Shown in pieces: positions 1-11,936 of a stretch of DNA of 64,000 nucleotides. Where the stretch lies: NCBI RefSeq assembly GCF_039555335.1, contig NC_092637.1, positions 37,491,026 to 37,555,025 on the forward strand, written 5' to 3'. Position numbers and translations under genes: made by a program. The notes under the pieces were generated by a model that had not been told where the DNA came from, did no database searches, and saw nothing but the letters and a program-made list of their open reading frames with translations. The first letter of the stretch is position 1; every line of letters begins with the position of its first letter. The DNA is from Amphiura filiformis (taxonomy: Eukaryota > Echinodermata > Ophiuroidea > Amphilepidida > Amphiuridae).

Positions 1-254
1 GAAGTGGCGACAAAATTTACCTTTTCTGCAGCCCCTCCCCCGGGTAGGAGCAGCCATGGTATGCCACTGCTGATGTTTTGGAAAAGATTTTTCCTATGCA
101 CAAAAAAATATAGAAATTATCCTGTACAAGACTTTAAGTGATGGAAGACACACCCCTTTGATACTAGGGACTACCTTTTTGTTGCTTAGTCACCAGTGGT
201 TATTAAAACTGTAAATCACTGTTTTGTAATGACCTTTGATCTCTTGATAAACAG

Positions 255-371
255 GTGCATCTGCATATTCCGTCAACTCTGATGTAAAACAGATTCAGAC
301 TGAGATCATGACGAATGGACCAGTGGAGGCGGCATTCACCGTCTACGCTGACTTCCCAACCTACAAATCAG
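255..371 (+). CDS. CTSB: cathepsin B, penultimate coding exon
   Basis: This exon encodes part of the mature papain-family cysteine protease cathepsin B, a lysosomal endopeptidase and dipeptidyl carboxypeptidase. It is preceded by an AG acceptor at 253-254 and followed by a GTAAGA donor at 372. The reading (two bases completing a codon, then Ala-Ser-Ala-Tyr-Ser-Val) includes the stretch [19 protein letters not shown], which matches the conserved cathepsin B segment before the catalytic histidine. It ends one base into the Gly codon of a YKSG motif, and that codon is completed exactly by the exon at 2479. The signal peptide, propeptide, active-site cysteine and occluding loop must lie in exons left of the window. 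Recognition rests on family knowledge; the splice sites are seen directly. Confidence 0.9.
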
Positions 372-413
372 GTAAGACAACACTAAGGAGTAGTGGGGTG
401 TAAAAGACAGATG

Positions 414-1687
414 ATTAAAGAGGAAGCCCCACCAGAGCAGTTCTTCTGGGTGAACCAAACCTGGCTAAATATCAAATTAATTAGTGACAAGAGGCGTGTT
501 TCTATTGGGACCGTTTACCGGTAAAAAGACGGTAAAGGGATTATTTCTGCTCAATAGAAACTGACCTTCCCCGCTATTTACCGGTAAACAGGGCGAGTTT
601 TACGGTAACATTTTCCTTCTTGAGGAAGGAAAATAGCGGAACGCTTACCGTAAACGTCAATAGAAACTCACTCCGTTCCGATTGAATGCGCATACAGGGA
701 AGAAAACGGAAGTTGAGTCGCAAAATTGACCTCTGCATCATCAATGAGCTAGCTTGTTTATGTATTCCATGATTATACCATTCCGTTCGCAAAAATTCTT
801 AGGCCTAATCACATACAAATATTTGACTCACTTGCTATAAATAAAGTAAATGGAAGAAATATTCATAATGCATTATCCCTGCATTATACATATCATGCTA
901 AATATTTAACATGAGTTATGATTTATGACCCTAGTAAAAGCCATGAAATAAAACAACAACAACAGCATCAGCGGATGAATCCAGCTGTGCATGCGAAAAA
1001 AAATAGAAATCAACTCGGATCCGCGGCGGTGTGTGCTTCAGAAAATTAGAAAGATTTCATGAATTTAATATTATGTTGTTGATGTTAAATTACTATTTGC
1101 TAAAAATAGTTAACTGAAATTAAACTATGAAAGATTAAATTCTAAGACCTATTTTTTTAGCGCGCAACAATACTGAGTACTCACGTCGATATCACTGAGG
1201 GGGATTTCCCAATGGCGTAATTTGATGTACGAGAACGAATGAAAACGCCAATAAAAAAACCATTATTCTTCAGTCTTCTTTTCTCATGTTTGCTACCTCA
1301 TTTTTAGCCAAACAATTAAGAAAATACTACAATATTAAAATCCACAATGCTTTGCGATTGACCCCAGTGCACGACCTTTCGCCGGCAAACTTTAAAGGTG
1401 TGTCAATTGACGCTGTTCATCAAGTGTTTACCGGTAAACAACGTGCAATGGAAACTGACCGTTATCGGCCTTTCGCCGCTATTTGACGGCGAACAGTTTT
1501 ACCGGTAAAATGCAGGGGACTCAATAGAAACACGCTAAAGGTTATCTCTGAATTTGAGAGGTGCTAATTGGTTTTTTAATGTTATAGCATCAATTAGCAC
1601 CTGTAAATCTTGTCATTGATTAATTTGATAACCAGGCAGGTTTGGTTCACCCCAGAAGAACTGCTCTGGTAGGGCTTCCTCTTTAAT
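414..1687. mobile_element. nested non-autonomous DNA element in the cathepsin B intron
   Basis: Outer terminal inverted repeats of about 55 bp: the left arm (414-468, attaaagaggaagcccca...) is the near-exact reverse complement of 1634-1687. Inside lies a second inverted-repeat pair beginning GCGTGTTTCTATTG at 494 and ending at 1535. It is rich in the palindrome TTTACCGGTAAA, which recurs at about 516, 580, 1428 and 1498. A small hairpin (GGTGCTAATTG/CAATTAGCACC) sits near 1560-1602. No transposase reading frame is present. The structure suggests one MITE-like element inserted in another. Confidence 0.7.
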
Positions 1688-1910
1688 TGTGTTTTCAACT
1701 GATTGAGTGTCCCAGGTTAAAGAAGAAATAAAACAAACAAAAATCCCCCGGTCCTGGGAATTTTGCATTTTCGGGTTGGCTTGCAGGGCATTAGTGGGGT
1801 GGGGCTCTTTACAAAAATGTACCAGGATGTGTTCATCTACTGGACTCTAAAATGCTTACTTTCTCTATACCTATACCGATCAATATACCTTGACAACCAC
1901 GTGTTTCTGC

Positions 1911-2285
1911 TTAAGGTGACAACTCTAGCAGTGGTGTTTTGGATTCTTTGCAGTTTATTGAGTTCTTTGTCAGGGAGTCTATATAGGATGCTATTGCAAT
2001 TATCAATCCTGGATGTGACAAACGAGTGAATGAGTTTCTCAGTGTTCTCCAGCGTCCAAGTAGCGTCCTCAATTTGCCGATTCTATAGATGGCATAAGAA
2101 GCATTTTTGCAAACAGCATTAATATGAGCACTCATTGTAAGACCTTTGTCGAGTATTACACCGAGGTCGCGGACTTCCTTAGAAGGAGTGATGGTGCTAT
2201 TACCAATAGTGATGTCAACATTGGGGACATTCCTTGCAAACCTTGAGGTGACATGTAATAGCTCAGTCGTTGAGTTGTTTGCTCA
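1911..2285 (-). pseudogene. LINE (CR1/Jockey-group) reverse transcriptase fragment
   Basis: Read on the minus strand from about 2285 downwards, this region gives the conserved block after the RT catalytic domain of CR1/L2/Jockey-type LINEs: RDLGVILDKGLTMSAHINAVC, then KNASYAIYRIGKLR. After one frameshift near 2040 come RIDNCNSILYRLP and LNKLQRIQNT. Neither end of a LINE is recognised. It is a short, frameshifted relic lying antisense in the cathepsin B intron. The family assignment rests on the motif order; the exact clade is not resolved. Confidence 0.65.
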
Positions 2286-2478
2286 GTCTTTGACTATGGA
2301 TGCAAAATTAACCATAAGGTATACTGTTTTACTGGCGCGTTCAGAAACTCAATCGCAACAACAATTCGTAAACAAATCGTTTCATAGTTTGATTGACGGG
2401 TGACATCAGACTCAAACTCATATTTTTATCTCTGGCTCCGATTAAGTTTGTGATTCCACTCTTCCTTTCTTTCCACAG

Positions 2479-2687
2479 GTGTGTACCAGCATACATCAGG
2501 CGAAGCCCTTGGAGGTCATGCCATCAAGATTCTTGGCTGGGGTATTGACGGTAGTCTACCATACTGGCTTGTTGCCAACTCCTGGAACCCAGACTGGGGT
2601 AACAAGGGCTTCTTCAAGATCCTCAGAGGCAAGGACGAATGCGGAATTGAATCACAGATCACAGCTGGAATGCCTAAATTGGAATAG
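2479..2687 (+). CDS. CTSB: cathepsin B, terminal coding exon with catalytic His and Asn
   Basis: Last coding exon of the cathepsin B gene. It follows a pyrimidine-rich tract and CACAG acceptor at 2474-2478. Joined in phase to the exon ending at 371, it reads [20 protein letters not shown], and the His in GGHAI is the catalytic histidine of the papain fold. NSWNPDWG carries the catalytic-triad Asn, and [16 protein letters not shown] is the usual cathepsin B C-terminal strand. The protein ends MPKLE and TAG at 2685-2687, as in other invertebrate cathepsin Bs. No frame break is visible, so the gene looks functional. The intron between the exons is 2107 bp and holds a nested DNA element (414-1687) and a reverse-strand LINE fragment. 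Confidence 0.93.
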
Positions 2688-2768
2688 GTTATCATAAAGT
2701 TGCCTTACAGTAAAGTGGGATTATTAGATATGTGAAACATACAGTTTATATTTAGATTAAGTCAAGCA

Positions 2769-3054
2769 GGGTCTTAGCTAGAAATTGAGGGTTGCCCGTC
2801 ATTTGAATAAAATTGCCTGTCCTAATTTGACCTTTAAAACATTTACTAGACATCTATAGCCCATTGGGGTTCAAAGATTTCAAATATGTGCTGATATGGC
2901 CTTGTTCTACAAATTGGGTCTACTAAAAAGGTCAATTAACTTCTCAAAACATACAATTTATAATATAGCATCTGTCAAAGGCATTAATTTTGCCCGTCCT
3001 AAGAGCAAACTGGCCGTCTAAAATGACGGCCAGACGGGTGGCTAGCTAAGACCC
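2769..3054. mobile_element. short inverted-repeat element in the cathepsin B 3' flank
   Basis: Begins GGGTCTTAGCTAG (2769) and ends CTAGCTAAGACCC (3054). The words TTGCCCGTC and TTGCCCGTCC recur inside near both ends. At 286 bp and without coding potential it looks like a MITE. It lies immediately downstream of the cathepsin B stop codon and may form part of the 3' UTR. An AATAAA at about 2806 falls inside it, so the true polyadenylation site is uncertain. Confidence 0.55.
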
Positions 3055-3248
3055 TAAAGTCAAGTCAGACTTATATAGAATGTCTTCAAACGACACCAAA
3101 CATTTCTGTATCTCCTGGGAGGGTGGTGTCTTGATTTGGTCAGGAGATGTACAAATTGGATTCTGAAACCCAGCAATTTTCTAAAATTATAGAAAAAGCA
3201 ATTAATGTGTAATAGATTTTAAATTGACTTCTTTCCAACATGAACCAA

Positions 3249-3440
3249 ATTCTTTCTGCCATTTTAAGAAAACACCTTTCTATATATAAACCAGTTTTCT
3301 GCCATTTTGAGAAATCACCCAAACCAGCATTCTGCCATTTTGAGAAAGCACCCAAACCAGTTTTTTGCCATTTTGAGAAAGCACCCAAACCAGTTTTCTG
3401 CCATTTTGAGAAAGCACCCTTCTATAAACCAGTTTTGTGC
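3249..3440. repeat. 33-bp minisatellite
   Basis: About four full and two partial copies of a 33-bp unit containing TTCTGCCATTTTGAGAAAGC followed by ACCCAAACCAG. Because the period is a multiple of three, frames on both strands stay open across it (for example a repeated FCHFEKAPKPV reading). I regard that as a by-product of the period and not as a gene. Confidence 0.75.
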
Positions 3441-4377
3441 CATTTTCTAAAAAGCATGGAGACCATGTGGACACTGTCTCATAGACGATGCCCAGGAACC
3501 AATTAAAATTAGGGTTTAAAAGTTAAACCACGCCCACTGACTTAAAATGTTGAATAATGGCGGCAATCCGTGGCATGGTACTTAAAATAAATATATTCTC
3601 CATTTCACAGTATTTAATCATATCCAACATATATATATTTTCTTCTGAAATTTAAAACTTATGTATAACTTTTGCTATGGGTGTACACTGCATTTGTTAA
3701 CTATTCTGATTTATAAAAAACAAAGAAACAAGTAATTGTAAGGCCACAACTTTTTGTTGTCTCTGAATGTGTAGATCAAAGTATGAATCACATTTGAGTC
3801 AGTGAGCTTTCGATGCAAAAACTTATCATATGATCATGCTATAAGAAAACCATTTGGTTTCACTCTCTTAATAGAATTGATAATTTCTTGCCTTCATTTT
3901 CAACCAAATCGATGAAATGTAGTGAGCTGTCAATATTTGACCACAAATTGCCCCAGACAAAATTCACTTCCTGGGAACTAAACACAACTCAAGATAATCG
4001 TATCTAACTCATTGACTCATCTGCCTTTAGTATCACTAGGATTCACAACATGTTCATCTATCAGGGCGCAGTTCTTTAACCCCAATACAATTTGCACATT
4101 CATTGAATGACCTTTGAAAATTTGGGTACAAAAACTCATACGCTGCAACTTGAGGTCAAAGTTTGCACTATTATTGTTTAATTGAGGTTATTGAACTATG
4201 CCATTGGGATTAGACTATTGTGGTCCATAGTGTATAATATAATAATATCATGGTGATCTGGTCAGCTCAGTACCACAGGAGAGAATTCAAGTTGCGATTA
4301 ATTCTGTTAAGGCAGTGGCATGTAATGCTATACATGTTAACAGTTTCAACAACTCTTCCTATACCTTTGTACAGGAG
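3441..4377. other. non-coding spacer
   Basis: AT-rich sequence with no exon, RNA gene or element boundary that I can support. It separates the minisatellite from the fold-back sequence starting near 4378. Confidence 0.5.
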
Positions 4378-4695
4378 CCAACCGTTGTTAATCCGTGATG
4401 AACCAACACTTTTACTGTAGAAGCGTATACGTGAACGCGAAGCGAGGCTACGCGTTACGCGAGAGCGCCGTAAAATTCGTCATGCCTGGAACCTTTGTGC
4501 GTATGCCAGCTTACAAGTTGAATTCAGTATTTATCAGGAAGCGGCTAAACATTGCCGTTTTATTCTGTAGTTTTATTGCTGATATCAAAAGAGAAATCAT
4601 CAAAGTTTTTGTAAGGCTGAGTGGCAATGATGAACTGACATTCCTCGTAAAATAATCGTGAATTATATGATTTTTAGCTTCTTTTCGTTGTTGAA

Positions 4696-4880
4696 AGGAT
4701 TCAATCATAGTTTCACCGTTGTTCATCACCGTTTAACAACTTCGCGTCCGGCGCGTCTACGTGAGTTTACTTATTTCGCCGGGCAGCTAAAGCTGCCCTC
4801 GCCAAGTAAACCACTCAGACGACGCTGACGCATCGCTGTTAATCGGTGATGAACAACGGTGAAACATGATTGAATCCCTA
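4696..4880. mobile_element. fold-back (palindromic) element
   Basis: The arm at 4696-4741 (aggattcaatcatag then tttcaccgttgttcatcacc) is the near-exact reverse complement of 4836-4880. The stem continues inwards (GTGAGTTTACTT / AAGTAAACCACT) to the hairpin GGGCAGC TAAA GCTGCCC. A related end sequence (AACCGTTGTTAATCCGTGATGAAC) occurs at 4380-4403, so the element may extend left to there. GC-rich core, no coding capacity. Confidence 0.65.
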
Positions 4881-5230
4881 AATCAATCCTATGATTTCTG
4901 GTATCTTTGATTAGCACTCAGTACTGCAGATGACAAAACAAAAATAGTACTCAGATCAGAATATTATTTAGAATAGGTATGACAAATTATGACCATGGAG
5001 AAATTCTAAAGTATAGAAATAATTTCATTTTGTTTTTATATATCTATCTACAATTTAAGACTTAAAAAGAAAGAAATGATGACAATTAAGATTTCAAAAC
5101 GCTACACGAGTCTGCCTCGGAATAACCCCAGTGTGTAACACTATATCTGCCATATTGGGTTGCCATACATGGGGACTAAAATAGAGTGTCTCAGGCATTT
5201 GGCTCTTCTAGTTGAAATACCTACACCACC

Positions 5231-5401
5231 CAGTGGCGGTGCTACAGGGGGCATTTCCCCCAAATATTTGTCTTGCCTCCCCCACTTTAGAGGCAAAACC
5301 CCTAAAATTACGTCAATTTGCACTTTTTTGCGGCAGTTTTCCCCAAAATTTGTTGAATTCCCCCCCCCCTGCCCCGAACAAAATTCCTGGTGCCACCACT
5401 G
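5231..5401. mobile_element. CAGTGGCG-ended MITE
   Basis: Starts CAGTGGCGGTGCTAC and ends GGTGCCACCACTG, giving imperfect terminal inverted repeats of the CAGTGGCG type that many hAT-like MITEs carry. The interior is rich in runs of C. No clear 8-bp target duplication remains. Confidence 0.5.
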
Positions 5402-5403
5402 AC

Positions 5404-6030
5404 ATGGGGAGTGTGAATTTTGAATAGGTTTACCTGAATGGATGATTCCATTTGAAATCTACAGCCCCTGTGTGGGAGATATAGGTCATGTCTTCCATAG
5501 GGGGTGTATGGATTTTCTACTGGTATGACTCCTTACAACTATTTGCATACGATGCACTAGTGTGCATTATCGGCTCAGTGCATTACATGAAGAATGCAAA
5601 CTGGCACTATGCTTCATATCAAAGTTTGCCAGGTGTGACGTTGGGCTATTATGGTTGAAATCCATACACCCCCTATGGAAGACATGACCTAAATTTCCCA
5701 CACAGGGAGTGTAGATTTCAAATGGAGTCATCCATTGAGGTAACCCCTTTTGAAATTCACACTCCCTGTGTGGAAGATTTAGGTCATGTCTTCCATGGGG
5801 GTGTATGTATTTCCACCAGAATAGCCCAATGCTCAGGTGTGACATTAGGCTGTTCCAGTTGACATCCATACACCCCCCTATGGAAGACATGATTTTAATC
5901 TCTCACACAGGGGGTGTAGATTTCAAATGGAGTCATCCATTGAGGTAACCTCTTTTGAGATTCACACTCCCTGTATGGGAGATATGTCTTCCACAGGGGG
6001 TTTATGGATTTTAACTGGAATTGCTCATGG
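5404..6030. repeat. cluster of palindromic repeat family A
   Basis: Several overlapping copies of one palindromic repeat built from CATGTCTTCCATAGGGGGTG + TATGGATTTCAACTGG and, in inverted form, CACACAGGGAGTGTAGATTT + CAAATGGAGTCA. Further copies or half-copies lie at about 6853-6990, 11937-12510 and 25436-25525. A full copy folds on itself over about 200 bp. This is a dispersed MITE family; the copies here are fused or tandem. Confidence 0.65.
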
Positions 6031-7370
6031 TAAAATAATCTATAGATACCATATTCATTCCATTAATTGCCCATGCCCCTATTAGCGCCCACCCAGTAAC
6101 TTCACAACAAGCGAACTGTGATGTTAGTTTATTAAATGCCCATGCAAATCTGAATCATGGTCTGAAACCTATGACGCACTGATGATGATCGATGAGTATT
6201 TTGTGCCTTTTTACTTATTGTCAGCTTAAACAATGTAAAAAATAAGCGCCCACCTAAATGACTTTGTTAAGTGGTCTTGGCGGTAAACGGAACAAATACG
6301 GTACTCTATTTTGTCCGCAATAAGTGACACACAAATATGGTAGAGTCCCGTCTCTGAGTAATCACTGTTTTTAATTAGATTTTTAAACCATCAATGGTTG
6401 TAAAATATTCAAAGAAATTTATAGTTCTATCGTAAGAAAATAATATAAAGTACTTCCATTTGTATATTTTGTTTTTATATGCAAATTAAATTAATAAAGA
6501 TGATTTTTGTATCAATTATAATTTAATTGTATATTGTGTGCTTTATTAACCAATTGATTGTTTGCTTGAAGTGCATTGGATACTGGATAGTAATCCAGTT
6601 GAAATCTATACACCTTAACTCTCTTCACGCAGGTGTCGACTGCAGACGACAAGTTTAAAAAAAAAAAAATTCAAAAATTTCAGAAATGTAAATTTTCATG
6701 ACCATATTTGGAATCAGCATGAAAATTGCATTAAAATGAGTACAAACAAGCCTAGTATTGATTCAGTAGTTCTTAAGATAGTTTTTGATATTTTGAGAAA
6801 ATATTTCAAAACTTGGAACTTTTTCCATTGAAGTGCATGGCTAGCATTGCAGAGCATTAATCTTCCACACAGGGAGTGAGAATTTCAAATGGGTTTACCT
6901 GAATGGGTAACTCTATTTGAAATCTACACCCCTTGATTAAGGTCATGTCTTCCACAGGGGGTGTATGGATTTCAACTGGAATAGCTCAATTTGCAAAAAA
7001 TGTTCGTGGTGGTTAGGCCAAAAAAAAAAGAAGTATTTGTTTGCCCAGACATGGGGTAGAAAGGAGTGGGTCGGCAGGTTGATTTCCTTTTTTTTCTCTT
7101 AGATCTGTACATGTGTTGCAGCAAGTGGGGTAAGAGAAAATAATACAACATTCGGCCTTGCATTTTGTACTTGTGTCTCAACCTTGCCATATAAAGTTTA
7201 ATCTCTTTGGCAACAAAATCTTGATAAAGATTCAGTATAAATTCAGTATAAGGGTGATGGGCTGGAAGCCTGTAGTACAAAATCCCAGATCATATCCACT
7301 ACGGGTTTTATAGGGTTAAGGCAAGCATAACCTGTGTACAGTTGTACACGCATACTGAAATAAATTGTTA
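6031..7370. other. non-coding spacer with repeat debris
   Basis: AT-rich. It contains diverged ends of a family related to family B (TACCATATTCATTCC at 6050, ACAAATACGGTA near 6292) and a half-copy of family A at 6853-6990. No exon is supported; the reverse-strand reading at 6972-7280 has no recognisable domain. Confidence 0.45.
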
Positions 7371-7378
7371 CTCATGAC

Positions 7379-7515
7379 CAGGGACAGGCGATTTGCGCGG
7401 AACTTTTTTTCCGCGCAATTGGCTATTTTTTCCTATGGGCAGGGATACTGAAAAAAAGTTCCGCGCAATCTCCGCGCAATTTGCTATTTTTTTCCGCGCA
7501 AATCGCCTGTCCCTG
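7379..7515. mobile_element. hAT-type MITE, 8-bp target duplication
   Basis: 137 bp. Ends CAGGGACAGGCGATTTGCGC and its exact reverse complement at 7496-7515. Both sides carry the 8-bp duplication CTCATGAC (7371-7378 and 7516-7523). An 8-bp duplication plus CAGGG ends is the classical hAT signature. The interior repeats TTCCGCGCAA in both orientations. Confidence 0.85.
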
Positions 7516-7716
7516 CTCATGACATTGGTATGTCACAGTGTCAGGTGTTTTCATGCATCCCTATATTTTTACGGTATTATTTTATTGTGAGTTGAACAGT
7601 TCGGAGCAGTTTCGCAGTTTGTAACATTTACGATAACAAACAGTTACACATAAAGCCTTATGGGTAAAAAATATTTTGTGGGCTTTTAAATTTGCAGTTC
7701 TGAAATTAACCATTAA

Positions 7717-8055
7717 GGGGGTACTACACCCCTGGTCAATTTTGTGCCTATTTTAAAAATTAAAGTGCATTGGTGACAAGTAAGATATGTATATTATAGG
7801 GCAAGGACTACAACTACTGCACTGGAAATTTTATTTCAGCACAGACAACAGTTGTGGAGTTACAGTCAAAAATGAGGGAAAACCAATATTTGATCAATAA
7901 ATCAATAACTACTTGCCTTGAGTTGCTGAAATTTCAGTGCAGTAGTTGTAGTCCTTGCCCCTATAATATACATATCTTACTTGTCACCGATGCGCTATAA
8001 TTTTTGAGAAAACTGCAAAAATGGGCACAAAATTGGCCAGGGGTGTAGTACCCCC
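7717..8055. mobile_element. TTAA-flanked palindromic MITE (piggyBac-type)
   Basis: 339 bp. Ends GGGGGTACTACACCCCTGG and its reverse complement, flanked on both sides by TTAA (7713-7716, 8056-8059). The inner arms are also complementary (ATTATAGGGGCAAGGACT-type word at about 7795 and its complement near 7955), so the element is a long hairpin. TTAA duplication points to piggyBac-type mobilisation; no transposase is encoded. Confidence 0.8.
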
Positions 8056-8351
8056 TTAAACACACAAAAATAAAAGCTTGCAAAAATGTCTCACTATATA
8101 ATGATAACAATGAAGACACAACAACTAGTTTCATTCAGCTTGAATATCGGACACCATGCATGCAGCACCTATTTTATTATCATATATAATACATGATAAC
8201 TAATTTTAATCACATGAAATCATTATTACAAATAATTTATCAACAAAGTTTTCACGTGACATATGCTACACAAGATATAAAGCTCTCTAATATATTACAG
8301 ACAAAGGCTCCACTTTGAGTACATAACCTATATGTATGGAACAAACTTTTT

Positions 8352-9091
8352 GAACAAATTTTGATGACGTCCTAAACACGAAAGTCCTTGGGGGGGGGGC
8401 GGTCAAAAAGTCTGATTATGTTTGTAAAAATTTAGTTAAAATATCGGTAAATGTTTATCTTTTTGGGTTGACATTTTCAATATTTCACACTTGCGTATTC
8501 ACAGGGAGGGGTCAGCTTCATAATGAAATCACTTTGTTTATACGACTTCATCAAACTTTTGGTTTATTTGGTAATAGTTGGGTTACTCAGCATTTGAATT
8601 GGTACATTTTGAGTAACAATTTGATTGAACTACATCCATTTCCAACTTTGTAATCAATTTTGGACCTTGTTGCTGATAATAAATAGTTGGAAAGGTTCAC
8701 TTTACCTTGTACTTTTGGTTATACAGAAACAGTTATTACTAATATTATTTTAGCAACCAAAATTTTGATGACATCCAAAACACGAAAGTCCTTTTGTTAT
8801 AATAGGGCAGGGATTGTATATTTGTAAAAAAAAATAATACTAAAATATCGGTAAATGTTGATCTTTTCGGGTTGACATTTCCAATATTTCACACTTCCGT
8901 AACAGGGTCAGCTTCCTAACAAAAGCACTTCGTTTAAAGGACTTCATTTAACTTTTGGTTTATTTGGTAATACATGTAGTTGGGCTACTCAGCATATGAA
9001 TTGGTACACATTTTGAGTAACAATTTGATTGAACCCCATCCATGTCGAACTTTATAATCAATTTTGGACCTTGTTGCTGATAATAGTTGGA
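8352..9091. repeat. direct duplication of a ~335-bp segment
   Basis: 8352-8691 and 8756-9091 are diverged direct copies. They share in order TTTTGATGACRTCC, ACACGAAAGTCCTT, AAAATATCGGTAAATGTT, TTTGGTTTATTTGGTAATA, GAGTAACAATTTGATTGAAC and TTTTGGACCTTGTTGCTGAT. A run of G follows the motif in copy 1 only. No coding potential. Confidence 0.75.
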
Positions 9092-10050
9092 GGAGTTTCT
9101 TTCACATACATAGACCTATTGACATCTAGAATCTAATAATAACAGCATGATTTGGCATAAATAAAACACTTTACAGTCTGACAATACAATAGAAGTTCAA
9201 GGTTATATTCCAATCATTTTCTTTTTACAGCTTGCAAAATATTTTGTGGAGCATTTATTTTACTTAATTTTCAACTAAATAGTGAAGTTAAAAGTACTCA
9301 CTTATTCATTACAACAAGTATAACATATTTTCAATCAGTATGTTGAAAGTTATATATGCTGTTCTGCTATCAAGCAAACATCTATTTTAAACCTTTCAGC
9401 GCTGTAACTGTGGACATTTTTGTGAGGCATTTATTTTCAAAAGCAGCTAGAGTGGTGGAGGGGGGGGGGGGGGCATTGGGTGAAAATGATTTCAGGAAGC
9501 AAAATCAACCAATTTTGGGTTTTTAAGGGGATGGGAAGAGTTCTGACTGGGGGAATCCTCCCGACCAGCTACAGTGAAAATAACAATGCACAAATATATT
9601 CCTTTTATGTAAAGTTCAATGTAAGGAAGCTTAGAATTGCAAATATAAAAAAAATGTGACCCAGTTCCAAATTTAGCAAAGAGCAAAAAACAAATTACAC
9701 ACAAATCTCCACTTTGACATAATGTTCTTGCACATTTGAAACCTGTTCCCACAAAATGAGACTAAAAATTGCAAATTTATATTTTGAGTTATGTCCCACT
9801 TCATATTCTCTGGGTCATAAGCTTTACCATGATATTATATAGCTATTAGTCCATATACCTTCCTAGAGTCAGTAAATTAAAATCAAATTTTGAGATTTTC
9901 TCAAAAAACTGTTTACTTTGGCAGGAATCTTTTTATTCTAGTTGGATTCCTTGCATCATTTCCTTTCTGAAAATGTATACTTTTATACACTTCTCATCAT
10001 TACATTTAGAGATACAATAAAAAACAATATCTAAATTACTGACTCAAGCA
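9092..10050. other. AT-rich non-coding stretch
   Basis: No gene or element boundary recognised. A G-run (about 14 bases) lies near 9457-9472. The reverse-strand reading at 9492-9752 has no domain I recognise. Confidence 0.45.
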
Positions 10051-10060
10051 AGGTATATTG

Positions 10061-10525
10061 TAAAGCCATGATTTTTCCGTGATACGGAAAAATTCACAGA
10101 ATTCGGGGTTTGCTCACGGAAATTTGAAAATGCCACAAAGTAGTAAAAATCTGTGTAAAATGTCTAACTATTGTGTTGATTTGCAAAAAAAACAACAAAG
10201 AAAAAGTGATAATTTAGCAGTAATCAACCATTAAACAATCCATTCTAGCATTTATTCTAGGCCTACCATGCAAGATTCTGGCCGATACAGCTATTGGAAG
10301 TACACACAAGACAATTGATGATGCTTAATTGTAATGGGGATGTTGAGGGGAGACTACAGTAAAAAGGTACATGTAGTTATATAAGACAAATTACACTTTT
10401 AAAAACATGCTTGTATGGGAATGTATGCACTTTCAGTGCTTTATAATGTAAAACGGAAAATCACGGAATCGTCCAATTTGTAACACAGAATTTAAATTTT
10501 GTAACACGGAAAAATCATGGCTTTA
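10061..10525. mobile_element. hAT-type element, TAAAGCC family (copy 1)
   Basis: Ends TAAAGCCATGATTTTTCCGT and ...GGAAAAATCATGGCTTTA. Flanks GTATATTG (10053-10060) and GTATATGG (10526-10533) form an 8-bp duplication with one mismatch. The interior repeats CACGGAAAA motifs. The same family occurs at 50479-50896. Confidence 0.7.
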
Positions 10526-11936
10526 GTATATGGACTATAGTCAGGGTTGCTCTCTACTTGGTCTTCAAAAGTCAATATTTCAATGAAAAATTATTTTGTT
10601 TTCTATTCTTTTCTAACATCTACAATGAACCATAATCTCCTTTTCATTCCTAGCAACTTTCCGCTCATTTTGTGAGAACAGATCTGGAAAATACCAAACT
10701 TTACCTGAAATTGGACATCTTCAAGTAAATATGGGTCTCTGGGATCACATGAGGCAAATGTCCTTTGCTCAGTCAATAAGATTCAATTAGCAACAATAAG
10801 GACCCCACTTCCATTTCCTCAGTCAATATATGTGACACGATCAAGGGAAATGAGTCGGATGTCGCAAATATTGATTTTGAGATATTGGCAAAGAAGGTGT
10901 CAAAATTCTTTTGTTTTATATTGTTTTCAGCGATTGATAAATTGACGTAACTTCGCTAAGAAAAGTCATATCAACATGGGGTTTCAGTTTCAGTTTCAGA
11001 AAGCTCTAAATGTCCTCTATAGAAACATATGTAAAACTCATTTTCGACCAGGGTTGACATGCGATTCATTCCTCTTGATCATGTCACATTATACATGTAC
11101 ATTTTACATGAACATTCTAAAATCAAAATAAAGCAAAAACTTGCGACATATTTTGTAGTAAATATTGTTATCTATTCTGCAATATTTTCCATTTAAATCA
11201 GACTTTTAACCACAGAGCAATATAGGTGAATTACTCCACAGCAAAACCATGTCAACAGTCTATGAATCGTGTGTTGTGCTTTAAATCCTTTGTTATTAAA
11301 TCACGCCATTGCCAATGGACTAAATGGTGTATATAAAGTATGTCAAAGGGCTGTGCACACAAGCATGACCTACTCCCTATTCCAGAAATATACAGCACTA
11401 ATTTTTGGGGTTAAAAAATGTTGTCCTGCTTTGCCAAACGGAATATAGCTAATCCTAATCCTTTCGTTAGTCCTAACTGGCAATGAAAGACAAATTTTAA
11501 TATGATATATTTGGTCAATTTTTGGAAATTAGGGCCAAAACATGCATTTTTAGGGCATTTTTTCGTATACTGAGACAAACATGCCTAAAGACTTGTGCAA
11601 TTTAATTTTTAGAAAACACATTTTCTAACATTTTTCAAAACCAATTATCAAAATAAAAAATAACATAAAATATTAAAATTATGAGCTAACTCTTAGCCTA
11701 TACTCAAGATTTTGAATGCTTAGACTTGTGCCAAAGCTTACAATTTTGTGACTACTAAATGCATGTTTTTGGAACATTTTCCCTCATATTGAACAAATAT
11801 TAAATGGACTTTTATTGCTGGTTAGAACTAAAGGCTTTAGCTATGTTTCATTTGGCAAAACAAGATAATATTTTAATTCCAAACAATTACTGCTGTATTT
11901 TTCTGGAATCAGGAGTACTACTGTAACAAAGTCACA
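10526..11936. other. non-coding spacer
   Basis: AT-rich. A pair of inverted words, TGTGACACGATCAAGGGAAATG at about 10829 and its approximate complement near 11065-11090, may mark an old inverted-repeat element. No exon supported. Confidence 0.4.
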
